A stretch of 64,000 nucleotides of DNA from Neobacillus mesonae (GCF_001636315.1 NZ_KV440949.1:5660084-5724083); one strand, 5' to 3'. Counted from the first letter of the stretch, positions 41,522 through 51,314 are shown. Numbers and translations are program-made. Notes: generated from the sequence alone by a model not told the origin.

Positions 41522-41570
41522 CTTTTATTGAACTATCCTGCCCGATAGTTTAAGTACACCTATTCACAAT
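41522..41570 (-). repeat. Solo array core (last clear one)
   Basis: TTATTGAACTATC-CTGCCC-GATAGTTTAAGTAC with CTATTCACAAT tail. Arms AACTATC and GATAGTT match perfectly. S1-type left half joined directly to an S2-type right flank. A terminator-like AGAGCGCATT...AACGCCCTTTT follows at 41,590-41,622. Confidence 0.85.
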
Positions 41571-41873
41571 CTATCCTTGAAATGAAAAAAGAGCGCATTG
41601 TTTCAGGATAACGCCCTTTTCTTGAACACTCGATATAAGAAAATATTAGACCAAAGTATAATGATCTTCTGTTTTTGTTCCCGATTAAGGAATAAGACGA
41701 TCGTATACCTAATATGTTTAGTTAACATAATCGGATGTTAAAGACATATGAAAAAAGATTTTCATTCAAAGAATTGTGTAAGGGTACAGTTATTAAATAA
41801 ATCATTAATTTAAACAAAATTTAAACTTAAGTTTACCTTATCTTATATTTTCAGCAAACATAATAATGGTGAG

Positions 41874-42387
41874 GTGAAGAAATTGAAGATTAAACAAATA
41901 AAGTGGGCTGGTTATGCTGCGTGTATCTGGTCACTCTTGTATATTCCGATTCACATTTATTGGGCATTGGGAGGAACTGCATTAATGCCTGGGGTTTGGA
42001 AAGATGAAGCAAAGTGGGCTGTAGTAAATTGGGGAGCGTCTGTAGTGATGTTAGCTGCGGCAATATTTGGATTATTACTGGTTCATCATTGGGGACAAAA
42101 GATCCCGAGATTTTTGATGCTAACTATAGGTTGGGTTGCTTGCCTATTGCCAATCATGCATGCTGTTTATGGATATATTACAAAGGGGCTTTTTCTGGCG
42201 GGTGTTAATTCGTTTGGAGTTTTTTGATTTCTCCGCATCGGCAACAGTAGACGTCGATAATATTGTCTTAACAGATCTACTGCTTTTCGAACCTTGGTTT
42301 TTAATTGCAGGGGTCTTATTTGGATTAGCTGTATTACATTACCAGAATGGAAGGAAAAAAATAAAAATGAAGCCTCATGAGCAAAGT
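41874..42387 (+). pseudogene. DUF3995-like membrane protein, frameshifted
   Basis: GTG 41874 or TTG 41883 starts after GAGGTGA. The first frame has four helices beginning WAGYAACIWSLLYIPIHIYW and ALGGTALMPGVW, characteristic of DUF3995. It stops after GVF; in the next frame it continues DFSASATVDVDNIVLTDLLL and a last helix to 42387. The slip is in TTTTTT near 42,222. The gene lies outside the clear array. Confidence 0.6.
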
Positions 42388-42575
42388 TGAAGCTCATTTA
42401 TATTTATGATTAAACTTTTTTGAGCATAAAAGATGTTTTTGGCATATGAAAAGGATCTTCTCATGTTGAAGATCCTTTTATACTAAAGTAAAGCGCCCTA
42501 TAACGGAAGTTTGTTTCCAATACCTTTTGTTTCGAAAACATCCTTATAGTTTGAGGCGTTTGAAAACTATGAGAA

Positions 42576-42813
42576 TCACTGACATATTCCTAAATTACTT
42601 GTACATTTCTTTCTAATTAATATTTCCAAATCAACGGTTATTTGAACTGAATTAGCTTTTAAGAATGGTTTATCTTGCCACTTCGTTGTTGCCCATGGTA
42701 ATGGAGTCATTTGAATCAACGTATGAATCGATGGTTTGTCAAGTGCCACGGTATAACATAGTCTTGAACGATCTATCAATTGAAAATTCAAATACATTTA
42801 GTTTGTGTGACAT
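42576..42813 (-). pseudogene. Degraded gene
   Basis: AAAAGGAGTGAAAACC before ATG 42813 shows a real start (MSHKLNVFEFSIDRS), but the frame stops after 24 codons. A second frame continues RLCYTVALDKPSIHTLIQM to a stop at 42576. Family not recognised. Confidence 0.35.
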
Positions 42814-43101
42814 GGTTTTCACTCCTTTTGCACTCTCTCTACCCTTTAAATGTTTCAAGAGGGATGAAAAGATATGGGGGCAGCAAAAATTTTATTACCA
42901 TTTATTTTATTATATTCATACATGATTAACATTCGCTTCATGGTTTAGTAACAAATTTGGGCTAAAGTAAAGATAGCGGGGGCAGCACGCGTGGCTGCCA
43001 CGGTATTTGGCGAAGGTGGAGCCGATACTAATTCATGAAAAGGGATGGTTCGTTTTCAATAATTTTGGTAAAATCATCTAAAACCGCTAAGGAGGATTCC
43101 C

Positions 43102-44116
43102 ATGATTACCTATCCTCATTTAAAGAATGGAGCAACAATTGGTGTCACAGCACCTTCATCGGGAGTACCCGTTGAGTTGCAAGACATCGTGAAGCTTGCA
43201 AGCACGCGTTTGGAACAAAATGGATTCCGAGTCGTCTGCGGCGATACAGTTTGGACGCAGGAAAAGGCGAAATCCGCTCCCGCTGTTAAACGAGCAGCTG
43301 AATTTAATGAAATGATGGCGAACCATGAGGTGGACATCATCATCCCCCCTGGGGCGGCGAGCTATTGATTGAAATTCTTGAACCTATTGATTTTAAAAAT
43401 ATGAAAAACAAATGGGTGCTTGGCTACTCAGATCTCAGCGCCTTGCTGCTGGCGATTACCTTGAGAACAGGCATCGCCACCGCGCATGGAACGAATCTTG
43501 TGGATTTAAGAGGAGAATGTTCAGATGAAACGACATCGATGTGGCAGAAGGTTCTATCATGTAAGCCTGGGGAATCGGTGCTGCAAAAGTCTTCTGATTA
43601 TTATCAGAAGGAATGGCAGCACGACAATCCCTCCCCTTGTGTCTATCATTTAACTGAACGACGCGATGGAAAACAGTCTCCAACCGTAATGTGAAAATCC
43701 AGGGACGCTTGCTTGGCAGCTGTATTGATATTATCAGACATCTCATTGGTACGCCGTTTGGGGATGTTCAAAGCTTTAGAAACACCTTTTTGGACGGTGG
43801 CCCCATCATCTGGTATCTGGAAAACTGTGAAATGAATACGACTGATCTAAGGCGGTCATTGGTGCAAATGAAGCTGGCAGGCTGGTTTGACCGTTGTTCC
43901 GGTTTGATGTTTGGCAGGAGCTCAGCGAATACACCGGTTGACAATTACACGGTTGAGGATGTCTATCACAAGCTTGCCGATGAACTCGGCATTCCGATTA
44001 TATACGATATCGATTGCGGCCATGTTCCACCGCAAATTACCTTTATTAATGGGGCTTATGCGGAGGTCGAGGCTTCAGAAGGGAAAGGGTCAGCTTTGCA
44101 GTATTTCCAGCCCTAA
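43102..44116 (+). pseudogene. S66 LD-carboxypeptidase/MccF-like peptidase, two frameshifts
   Basis: AAGGAGG precedes ATG 43102. The three frames join into one typical protein: GATIGVTAPSSGVPVEL at the start, GGELLIEIL and NKWVLGYSDLSALLLAI (catalytic Ser in GYSDLSALL), then IQGRLLGSCIDIIRHLIGTP and YDIDCGHVPPQITF (Glu/His of the triad). Frame changes near 43,350 and 43,672. MccF-type members cleave microcin-like peptides. Inactive as it stands. Confidence 0.85.
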
Positions 44117-44327
44117 TGAATAACTTGAATGATAACGAATCCGATTTTCGTCCTTTATGAGGATAAAATTTCATAGTTTTAGAGTTTTTTCGTCCCCATG
44201 GATGCCCCATGAGAACGTTTTTCTGGTTCTTTCTTCGTTTTCGTCCTCATGACATTAGAGGACAGTGAGTCAGTCCGTTGGTACGTCAATGCTTCAACTC
44301 ACAGTAGGACTGTCCCTAAATTCACAC

Positions 44328-44373
44328 GGGAACGGTTCTTATGTTTACTAATCTAAACACAAGAACCGTTCCC
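44328..44373. terminator. Strong bidirectional hairpin
   Basis: GGGAACGGTTCTT and its complement enclose 20 bases with TGTTTA/TAAACA pairing. It serves the minus-strand gene ending at 44,381 and perhaps the plus-strand pseudogene. Confidence 0.75.
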
Positions 44374-44380
44374 CTGTTTT

Positions 44381-45235
44381 CTAAATACTCATTAATACAC
44401 CATTAGGTTTTGGTATTTCTTGATCACAGATCTGATTCATCTTACAAAAATATTCAAAAAATCGTTGTGCTAGCTCGCGTTCTCTTGGGTCACTTCTCAA
44501 AGAAACAATATCAAGCAAAATTTGAGCCAGCCATACATTATCAAAATAACGGTATTTACCGGAATTCCACGTCATTTTGTGGGGCGTTCTTTCATTTGTG
44601 TAATATTTCCAGAAAAGCATTTTAGCCGATTCCTGCTCTGTCAGTTGGAGTCTGTATTCAGAATGAGCGGGAATATACCCATCTTCACAAAGCTTTCCGA
44701 TAAAATTTTCATTCACCATATAAACACCTAAGATACGTCTGTCTTTTTCTGGCTTTCCTGAATCTATTGCTGTTAAAAGACAAGCGCTATTTTGGTGAAG
44801 GCGGATGGGTTTGTTTGGCTTCCCTTTGTTATTACCACTTTTTATGACGCCGGAAAAAACCTTCCACCCTGAACAAGAAATATCCTGTTCTTCAGGGTCA
44901 CACCAAAAAGCCATTTGTGATTGAGGATGAAGTTTATGATTTTTCATAAGTTTTTCATGTTCTGAACGAAGCTGCTGTTTTTTATGTTGTAGTTTTTTTT
45001 CCTCTTCCTTCCTCCATTCTTCCTCCTTTCGTTCCATTTCTATTTTTTGTATAACCTTTTCCATTGAATCAGCAGCACTCTGATCATGTAATTTTAGGTG
45101 TTTTTCAAATACATCGGGGAAAACAAACTTTTTATTTTCCGATGCGAAATGTATTTCAATAATAGAATCATTATGTTTAACTATACTACCCGTGCCAAAA
45201 CGATTGTGTGTTACCTTCTCATTGATTAAATTCAT
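44381..45235 (-). CDS. Conserved Bacillus hypothetical protein (284 residues)
   Basis: The N-terminus (VTHNRFGTGSIVKHNDSIIEIHF, then KKFVFPDVF) resembles the small beta-barrel found at the end of UvrD/PcrA helicases and in DUF3553 proteins. A long charged coiled coil follows (MERKEEEWRKEEEKKLQHKK), then a C-terminal domain with FWCDPEEQDISCSGWKVF and CKMNQICDQEIPKP. Function unknown. It may bind nucleic acid or RNA polymerase. Confidence 0.55.
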   Translation of the reverse strand: MNLINEKVTHNRFGTGSIVKHNDSIIEIHFASENKKFVFPDVFEKHLKLHDQSAADSMEKVIQKIEMERKEEEWRKEEEKKLQHKKQQLRSEHEKLMKNHKLHPQSQMAFWCDPEEQDISCSGWKVFSGVIKSGNNKGKPNKPIRLHQNSACLLTAIDSGKPEKDRRILGVYMVNENFIGKLCEDGYIPAHSEYRLQLTEQESAKMLFWKYYTNERTPHKMTWNSGKYRYFDNVWLAQILLDIVSLRSDPRERELAQRFFEYFCKMNQICDQEIPKPNGVLMSI

Positions 45236-45684
45236 TTTTCTAGTCCTCCTTGTAGAATAAAAACTCAGTTACTAAAAGATAGCAGCTTGAATATTTTATT
45301 AGTCTTTCTTCCGTTTAAAAAAGGATATAAAAAAACGTATCCATAATTCCATCTGCAAAAAAATACAGCAGAATTGAAATACGCTTGGAAAATAATTGTA
45401 AGATTATTATAACATTTTTCCAAAAAAGGAGCAAATTTTTATTGACAAAATGTTTTATTATGATGTAAAATAAAATTTTTGTTTCAAAAATTGTACAAGG
45501 CAGTTCCTATATTTCCTGGCTGCTACTCTATATATGAAGTTGATAATTACATATATTTTGGATTTAAATTTGAATGGCAGAAGGATAAAATAATAATAAG
45601 AAAATTAGGGATTGCTACTTTCCTGTGTTATACTTAGTCTACCATTTGTACTTGTACCGTTTTTATTTTATATTTGTTGTTGCA

Positions 45685-45717
45685 AAAGCTCTATTCAATT
45701 ATTGAATAGAGCTTTTG
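45685..45717. terminator. Palindromic terminator
   Basis: AAAAGCTCTATTCAAT is followed at once by its complement and TTTTG. No gene is seen directly beside it; 45,236-45,850 is otherwise empty. Confidence 0.65.
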
Positions 45718-45852
45718 AGCTTTATTGAGACCGCCATCTCCTGCTTTGTCTCTCGTTCGGCACCTAGTCTTGAGTTGGAGTGTGTCGGATCCTGTAAAAG
45801 AGATACATATAAAAAAACAGACCCTGCATTAAGGGACTGTCAGTAGCAATTA

Positions 45853-46190
45853 TTAAGCTTTTTGAACGTTAGTAGCTTGTGGATCACATTGTCCTTGTTC
45901 AATTTCAAAAGTTACACTTTGACCTTCGTCTAAAGATTTGAAACCTTCGCCTTGGATTGCTGAGAAATGTACACCCATCGATCGTAATACCGTCATTATT
46001 AAACAATATATCGATTTTTTCATACTGTTCCAATATTTCTTGTACCATCGCTTGAACATCTTGCGTTTCCACCGACATTGCATTGGATAAATGGAATTTG
46101 ACCCAAATTCCTCAAGCTCTTCATCTGCAGCATTCCCCGCTTCGGGATTCAAATCGCTAATGACGACATTGGCGCCTCCCTATAAACTAT
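45853..46190 (-). pseudogene. Chimera of SDR and cold-shock protein fragments
   Basis: The minus strand first codes an SDR piece (GGANVVISDLNPEAGNAADE, then in another frame SVETQDVQAMVQEILEQYEK and ILFNNDGITID) and joins at about 45,976 to the C-terminal half of a cold-shock protein (VHFSAIQGEGFKSLDEGQSV to NVQKA). Neither protein is complete. This is a junction formed by deletion or illegitimate recombination. Confidence 0.75.
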
Positions 46191-46213
46191 ATCCTGCCAT
46201 AAATGAACCCTGG

Positions 46214-46350
46214 GAGTTGATCCGAAAGAATTAGGCTTCCAAATCCTGTTCTTCTTTGGTGAACCGGGTGCGGGTCTTCCGTCAACAAAGAAAAAGATTG
46301 AGGAGACCTTTGGGGGCTCTTTTGCTTTTTATAATGTAGGAATTACAAAA
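46214..46350 (+). pseudogene. Acyl-CoA ligase fragment (phenylacetate-CoA ligase-like)
   Basis: ELGFQILFFFGEPGAGLPST, then KKKIEETFGGSFAFYNVG, matches the conserved GGEPG...R(K)IEE..G region of PaaK-like ligases. The rest is missing. Confidence 0.6.
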
Positions 46351-46440
46351 AGACTGGACATTGTTGGAAAAATGTCCTGTCAGAGTGATAGACGGTTCCC
46401 AAGCAAAATTAATACCAAAAACGCACGAAATGGCAAAAAT

Positions 46441-46477
46441 CAGCTCCAAAAAATCATTTTGGAGCTAAAAAAATGCA
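46441..46477 (+). terminator. Terminator-like hairpin
   Basis: AGCTCCAAAA-AATC-ATTTTGGAGCT followed by AAAAAAA; a third GGCTCCAAAA lies 30 bases on. Confidence 0.5.
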
Positions 46478-46638
46478 TTTTCATATCAAAATTGGCTCCA
46501 AAATAGATTTTTGGTCATTCGCGAACCCCACCCATAAGCGATATCTTAAAAGTACTTGGGAGCATTATGAGAAACTTTTGCTCTGATAAACATACGAAGC
46601 AGGAGTACCTTCACTGTGCTACGAAAGGGTGGCTCAAG

Positions 46639-47490
46639 ATGCAAAATTTAAAATCAGGATCCATTGAACAATTCGAGATGTATTCACAGTTTGAGAGCCT
46701 AAATGAATTTAATCGGCATATGGAGCAGTGGATGTTGGAGTACAAGGATGATTTTTCAAAAGGGGAATTAATTGGATTAAAGCGTCTAGTACGTTTCGCG
46801 GCGAAAATCCCTGGTGTTTGCAATGCCAAAATTGGAACAATGGTTGCGGCGATTCAAAAAGAATATAATGGCAATGGGATTTCCCGCTCTACCTTTAAAA
46901 GAATGGTAAGCAAAGCCAAAGACTTAGGGATTTTCACCGTCTATGAAACCGAACGAAAAAACGGATCCCAAACCAGCAACTTATACATATTTAATCGTTT
47001 TCCTTCAAATGAACCACCTAAGGAGGAAATAATGAACCAGCCAAAAGAAACTACTAATCTTTTAAAAACTGAAAAAGATCAAAAGAATAATAAACGTAAA
47101 GAAGAACCGTCAGCATCTGAAATCAAATTAGATCACACTTATGTCAGCAGCCGTGTTCCTAAACAGTTTGTTGACTTGGTTAAGTATTGTGTTTCCGATG
47201 CAAAGACCATCGAGGAGTATTGGCATATGACCAAAATCGCTGCTCACAGTTTTGATTTTACAAACGCAACAGAATTCATGCTGGATGTGGCAATCGATTC
47301 TTTTAAGCAGCTGATTCGGAAGATGAAGTTAACTGGGACTGTTAATAATCCGATAGCTTACTATTATGGGATCTTGAAGAATAAGTTTTTTGATCATTAC
47401 GAGCAGAAACACTGTGTAGGAACTGGTGTTGGTAAGGACGAAAGTGACTATATTAGCCTGCTCTATTCTGCACTTGATTATGTTCTATAA
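46639..47490 (+). CDS. Helix-turn-helix protein with replication-initiator-like domain
   Basis: ATG 46639 after GGGTGG is preferred over ATG 46567. 283 residues. The front (GELIGLKRLVRFAAKIPGVC, then NGNGISRSTFKRMVSKAKDL) is a winged helix that recalls RepA/DnaD-type domains, followed by a lysine-rich linker and a C-terminal helical part ending FFDHYEQKHCVGTG. Related 'cytosolic proteins' are common in Bacillus. It stands 340 bases before a tandem 52-bp repeat array that could be its binding region. Confidence 0.55.
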   Translation: MQNLKSGSIEQFEMYSQFESLNEFNRHMEQWMLEYKDDFSKGELIGLKRLVRFAAKIPGVCNAKIGTMVAAIQKEYNGNGISRSTFKRMVSKAKDLGIFTVYETERKNGSQTSNLYIFNRFPSNEPPKEEIMNQPKETTNLLKTEKDQKNNKRKEEPSASEIKLDHTYVSSRVPKQFVDLVKYCVSDAKTIEEYWHMTKIAAHSFDFTNATEFMLDVAIDSFKQLIRKMKLTGTVNNPIAYYYGILKNKFFDHYEQKHCVGTGVGKDESDYISLLYSALDYVL

Positions 47491-47828
47491 GCTAGTCCAA
47501 GAGCGTTAATTGAGGGCTTCTATTCGGGAAATTAAGATAGTAAAATGAGCATTGGGAGTATTTTATCCAATGCGGGACAAGGGGAAAAGGTTCCTTGCCC
47601 TATCTGATATAAATTTTGAATTGATGGAAAAGGGGTCACTCCCCCATTACATTTATACAGTTTCCATCATTTCAGCATAAAATAAACTCCAAAGCAAAAA
47701 TTTCAACTAATGAGTTTTCATGGAGACGCGATTTGTTTGCAAATCCAGCAAACGCAACGAAAAAAACAGTTAAGTCGCCAATATTTCGGAGATGACCTTT
47801 TATCATTGAATTAAATTATGATCTTTGG

Positions 47829-48348
47829 ATGTCCTTCATAAGGTTGATGAAGACCATTTTGGATGAAAAGCCGAAGTGAAATGTCCTTCATAAGGGTGAT
47901 GAAGACCATTTTGGATGAAAAGCCAAAGAGAAATGTCCTTCATAAGGTGTATGAAGACCATTTTGGATGAAAAGCCTAAGAGAATTGTCCTTCATAAGGG
48001 TGATGAAGACCATTTTGGATGAAATGCCGAAGAGAAATGTCCTTCATAAGGGTGATGAAGACCATTTTGGATAAAAAGCCAAAGAGAAATGTCCTTCATA
48101 AGGTGTATGAAGACCATTTTGGATGAAAAGCCAAAGAGAAATGTCCTTCATAAGGTGTATGAAGACCATTTTGGATGAAATGCCGAAGAGAAATGTCCTT
48201 CATAAAGGTGATGAAGACCATTTTGGATGAAAAGCCAAAGAGATATGTCCTTCATAAGGTGTATGAAGACCATTTTGAACGAAAAGCCGAAGTGAAATGT
48301 CCTTCATAAGGGTGATGAAGACCATTTTGGATGAAAAGCCGAGTTAAT
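47829..48348. repeat. Ten tandem copies of a 52-bp repeat
   Basis: The unit begins ATGTCCTTCATAAGGGTGAT, followed by GAAGACCATTTTGGATGAAA and AGCCAAAGAGAA. Copies differ at few positions (GGGTG/GGTGT after CATAA; AAGCC/ATGCC). Inside each unit CCTTCAT and ATGAAG form a short hairpin. There are no unique spacers, so it is not CRISPR. No frame stays open through it in a convincing way. Confidence 0.9.
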
Positions 48349-48452
48349 TTCATAATATTATGCCATTTGATAATTCCTTAACAAACCTTTATGTATTGGG
48401 CTTAGGTTTTAGTAAGAAAACAATACATTCTTTTCATTAAGAGTTTTTTCAA

Positions 48453-48610
48453 GTCTTTCAATTTTTTATCGATTCCTCTGATGAGCGTTTACCAATTTCA
48501 ATTACCAAAGCCTCTATCAATGCAATAATAGGTACAACTGAAAATTGTTCTTTACTAACTTCTACCGCGTATTTAAGCTCTCTTACTTCTCCTACACTAA
48601 GCCCAGTAAC
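48453..48610 (-). pseudogene. Gene fragment
   Basis: An open frame without start codon reads TGLSVGEVRELKYAVEVSKE then QFSVVPIIALIEALVIEIG and KRSSEESIKN and stop. It looks like a protein tail; family not named. Confidence 0.3.
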
Positions 48611-48758
48611 TGTTGATCAATTCAAAGCTTATTCCTTTCGCCAACACCCTTTTAGCAGTTTCTTAAAAATGTCTTATAAAAGGGCTTCTGGTCGTGCGGC
48701 GCTGTCCCTTTGGACTTTTCTAGTTATTTCCGGAAATCGGTTGGTCGAATTTTTAAGC

Positions 48759-49466
48759 TTAAACAGTCATTTTCCAGCTTGATAATGTCAACCAATTTTC
48801 TTTTTCCTTATAATCCGGCATTAATTTGCCTACAAGGCGCCAGAAGGATCGGTCGTGATTCAGATGAACCATATGGCACATTTCATGAATGACAACGTAG
48901 TCAATGACGTCCCGTGGTGCCATAGCCAGTCTCCAATTAAATGTTAACTGCATTTTTGAATCGCAGGTTCCCCAAGTCGTTTTGCTATCCGAAATCCGAA
49001 TGGAACGGGGTTTTGTTTTGAAGTGGCTTTGATGGGAAGCAATACTTTTTTCAACTAAAGTCTTGCACTGCTGGTAATAAAATCGTTTTAAAGCTTGTTT
49101 AATTTTTTCACTATCAGCCTGCTTTACATAGATACAGAGCTTACCCTTTTCCAACACTACTTGTTCTTGCGGTATATTGATATCCTGAATGACTTGCAAG
49201 GAATAGGTGGTCCCCAAATAGAGAATACTCTCGCCTTCCTCATAAACCTTTTTCTGCGGTCCTTGAAGCCTATCATTCATTTCCTTTAATTTTTGCTGAA
49301 TCAGGTCCCATTTGTCCTCTAATAATTGCTGCACCCGGTCATCAGGTGTCCCTTTGGGAGCATGAACTTCAATATTTCCATAGCTATCCATCGTTATTCC
49401 GATGGATTTACGATTTTTGTACTTGATTTCAAAACGAATGGTCTCACCTAAATAGGTATATATCAT
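48759..49466 (-). CDS. M48-type metallopeptidase (YgjP/DUF45-like)
   Basis: 235 residues. The zinc motif HEMCHMVHLNHDRSFW (HExxH...H) lies near 195-210, preceded by LTFNWRLAMAPRDVIDYVVI, the signature of YgjP-like zinc peptidases. The N-terminal half has the usual GTPDDRVQQLLEDKWDLI region. Often linked with restriction systems, but here it stands alone. Downstream of the tandem repeats and with a normal length. Confidence 0.88.
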   Translation of the reverse strand: MIYTYLGETIRFEIKYKNRKSIGITMDSYGNIEVHAPKGTPDDRVQQLLEDKWDLIQQKLKEMNDRLQGPQKKVYEEGESILYLGTTYSLQVIQDINIPQEQVVLEKGKLCIYVKQADSEKIKQALKRFYYQQCKTLVEKSIASHQSHFKTKPRSIRISDSKTTWGTCDSKMQLTFNWRLAMAPRDVIDYVVIHEMCHMVHLNHDRSFWRLVGKLMPDYKEKENWLTLSSWKMTV

Positions 49467-49703
49467 ATTATCCCCTGTGTTTGATCGCCAACTCTTTTAA
49501 GAAATTCCTGGCAAATTTATTTACACAATCATTATAATTCATATGGCTTTCTTTTCCTAATTAAGAATTAATCTTAAGTCGCCCAAATATTGTCACATTA
49601 TTCGGGGGTGCCAGGCACGGAAATAAGTACGATACGCCAAAATCAATTTTAGCAAACACATTCTTTTGTTGTTTTAGTAAATAATATAAATGAGGTGATA
49701 ATT

Positions 49704-50708
49704 GTGGATAAAAATGAATTAAAGCTCACATCTTCCGAAATAGGAACACTTTGGGGCGAGTATGTGAACGGTACAATGACAGATGTAGTAAATAGATATA
49801 TGGTTTCTATTATTGAGGATGAGGCCATTAAAGCCCTTTTTGAAGAAGCACTTAAAATGTTCGAAAAACAAAAGCAGCAAATCGTCACTTTTATGGAGAA
49901 TGATGGGTTTCCGGTTCCCATTGGGTTTAATGAATCTGACCTTTTTAATGGGAAGGCGAGATTGTTCACGGATATATTTTGCCTAAATTATTTGCATATC
50001 ATGACCTTGCATGGTTTGCTAGGACACACCTCAGCATTAAGTGTTTCCGTTAGAAAGGATTTAAGGGATTTTTACGATTCATGCGACAACGATGCGAAAA
50101 AGATGTATCATCAGACAATTGAGTTATTACTTGAAAAGGGAGTTTTTCAAAGGGACCCATTATTTTATCCAGCTAAAAACCTTGAATTTGTTTCGAGCAA
50201 AGATTTCAAGGATGGGATTTTTGGAAAAGGAAGAACATTAGCAGCGACAGAAATCATTGGTATTTCTTTCAACCTTAAAAAAAGCATTATGGCTAAATGT
50301 CTTTCTATCGCATTCAGTCAAGTTACTCAATCAAAAGAAGTTAGAAAGTTTTTAACTGATTCCGAAAAAACAGCTGATGGGCAAATAAAAGCATTTGCAA
50401 AAATATTGCAGGCCGATAACTTACCAGTTCCGAAATCTTGGGAAACAGAAGTGACAACTTCAAAGGAGTCCCCTTTTTCGGATAAGCTAATGCTATATCA
50501 TATGGGATTCTTGTTTCAAGCTGCACAAAACTATCATGGGGCAGGGTTAGCAGCAGCCATGCGAACAGACCTTGTTGCTACGTATGAGAGTACAATTCTA
50601 CAAAATCTTATGGTTACAAAAAATTGGTTTGATTTGATGGTACAAAATAAGTGGATAGAACAACAGCCGCTTGCTCCTAATAGAACCGAAATCGCAAAAG
50701 AAAAATAA
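49704..50708 (+). CDS. DUF3231 family protein
   Basis: GTG 49704 with GAGGTGA is preferred over 49695. 334 residues in two similar four-helix halves: LTSSEIGTLWGEYVNGTMTD at the front and a second half with FSDKLMLYHMGFLFQAAQNY. This is the layout of DUF3231, common in spore formers, with unknown function. The gene is complete and appears to be fixed chromosome. Confidence 0.85.
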   Translation: MDKNELKLTSSEIGTLWGEYVNGTMTDVVNRYMVSIIEDEAIKALFEEALKMFEKQKQQIVTFMENDGFPVPIGFNESDLFNGKARLFTDIFCLNYLHIMTLHGLLGHTSALSVSVRKDLRDFYDSCDNDAKKMYHQTIELLLEKGVFQRDPLFYPAKNLEFVSSKDFKDGIFGKGRTLAATEIIGISFNLKKSIMAKCLSIAFSQVTQSKEVRKFLTDSEKTADGQIKAFAKILQADNLPVPKSWETEVTTSKESPFSDKLMLYHMGFLFQAAQNYHGAGLAAAMRTDLVATYESTILQNLMVTKNWFDLMVQNKWIEQQPLAPNRTEIAKEK

Positions 50709-50748
50709 TGTTCTTCCTACAGGAGGGACATTTTTATTTTTAAGAAAA

Positions 50749-50790
50749 ACCCTTGTTTAACAAACCTGCAAGATAGTTTAAGTATGGTCA
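50749..50790. repeat. Relic of an array core
   Basis: TTGTTTAACAAACCTGCAAG ATAGTTTAAGTATGG keeps both halves of the core, 9 kb outside the array proper. A second trace (CTAACCTGCTCGGTTCGTATTACAA) is at 50,908-50,932. Confidence 0.4.
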
Positions 50791-50796
50791 ATTGCC

Positions 50797-50910
50797 TTAC
50801 CTGGTTTTGGACAACTATTAAATCAAAAATATGTAAAAGGCATTTTGCTCATTTCCCTTGAATTTCTAGTTCTCTATATTATGAAATTGACAAAAACAGT
50901 CTTTATCTAA
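50797..50910 (+). pseudogene. Small conserved membrane protein fragment
   Basis: LPGFGQLLNQKYVKGILLIS, then LEFLVLYIMKLTKTVFI and stop. This is the N-terminal part of a Bacillus membrane protein family (PGFGQ...NxKxxKG) cut short on both sides. The region 50,950-51,300 holds no recognisable gene. Confidence 0.5.
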
Positions 50911-51314
50911 CCTGCTCGGTTCGTATTACAATGCCTTTAGGTATTTTTTCTTGGAAAAAGGGGCAGTCCCCCTGTAAAAAGGTCTCCAAGTCATCGCTTT
51001 TTAGAATAAAACCTACAATACATGTTTGATGAATGTACTCCAATAACCCATTGTGATAGTACTTCTTTCTCTTTAGATGTTGCCCCTATAACCTTGAAGC
51101 AACTCCAAATTTATACGATTTAGGTAGTTCATTCTTTTGGAGATTTTGTGGAACCATACTTTGAAACAAGAAAATTCGTGGTGCCATGCACAGAAATAGC
51201 ACCTTTGTTGGGTATTGCAAAAAGAGCAAACAAAAAAGTGCCCTGTATCTTCCAGATTTCTGGTTAGTACATGACACATTTTAACGGCAAATAAATGGCT
51301 ACAAAAGTTCCGCT

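Noticed and set aside
1130..41570. Array considered as a canonical class of integron
   Set aside because: The arms do not fit the attC R box consensus, the recombinase lacks the IntI-specific insertion and is not at one end, and no attI or shared promoter was found.
42481..42515. AAAGCGCCCTATAACGG considered as another core
   Set aside because: It lacks both arms; similar short strings occur beside cores at 3,715 and 9,210 but without core structure here.
47829..48348. Tandem repeats considered as a CRISPR array
   Set aside because: The 52-base units are contiguous with no unique spacers, and no cas genes are in the window.
51073..51279. Cysteine-rich minus-strand frame
   Set aside because: Two overlapping frames of the same region look alike by chance, no ribosome binding site, and no ordered zinc motif.
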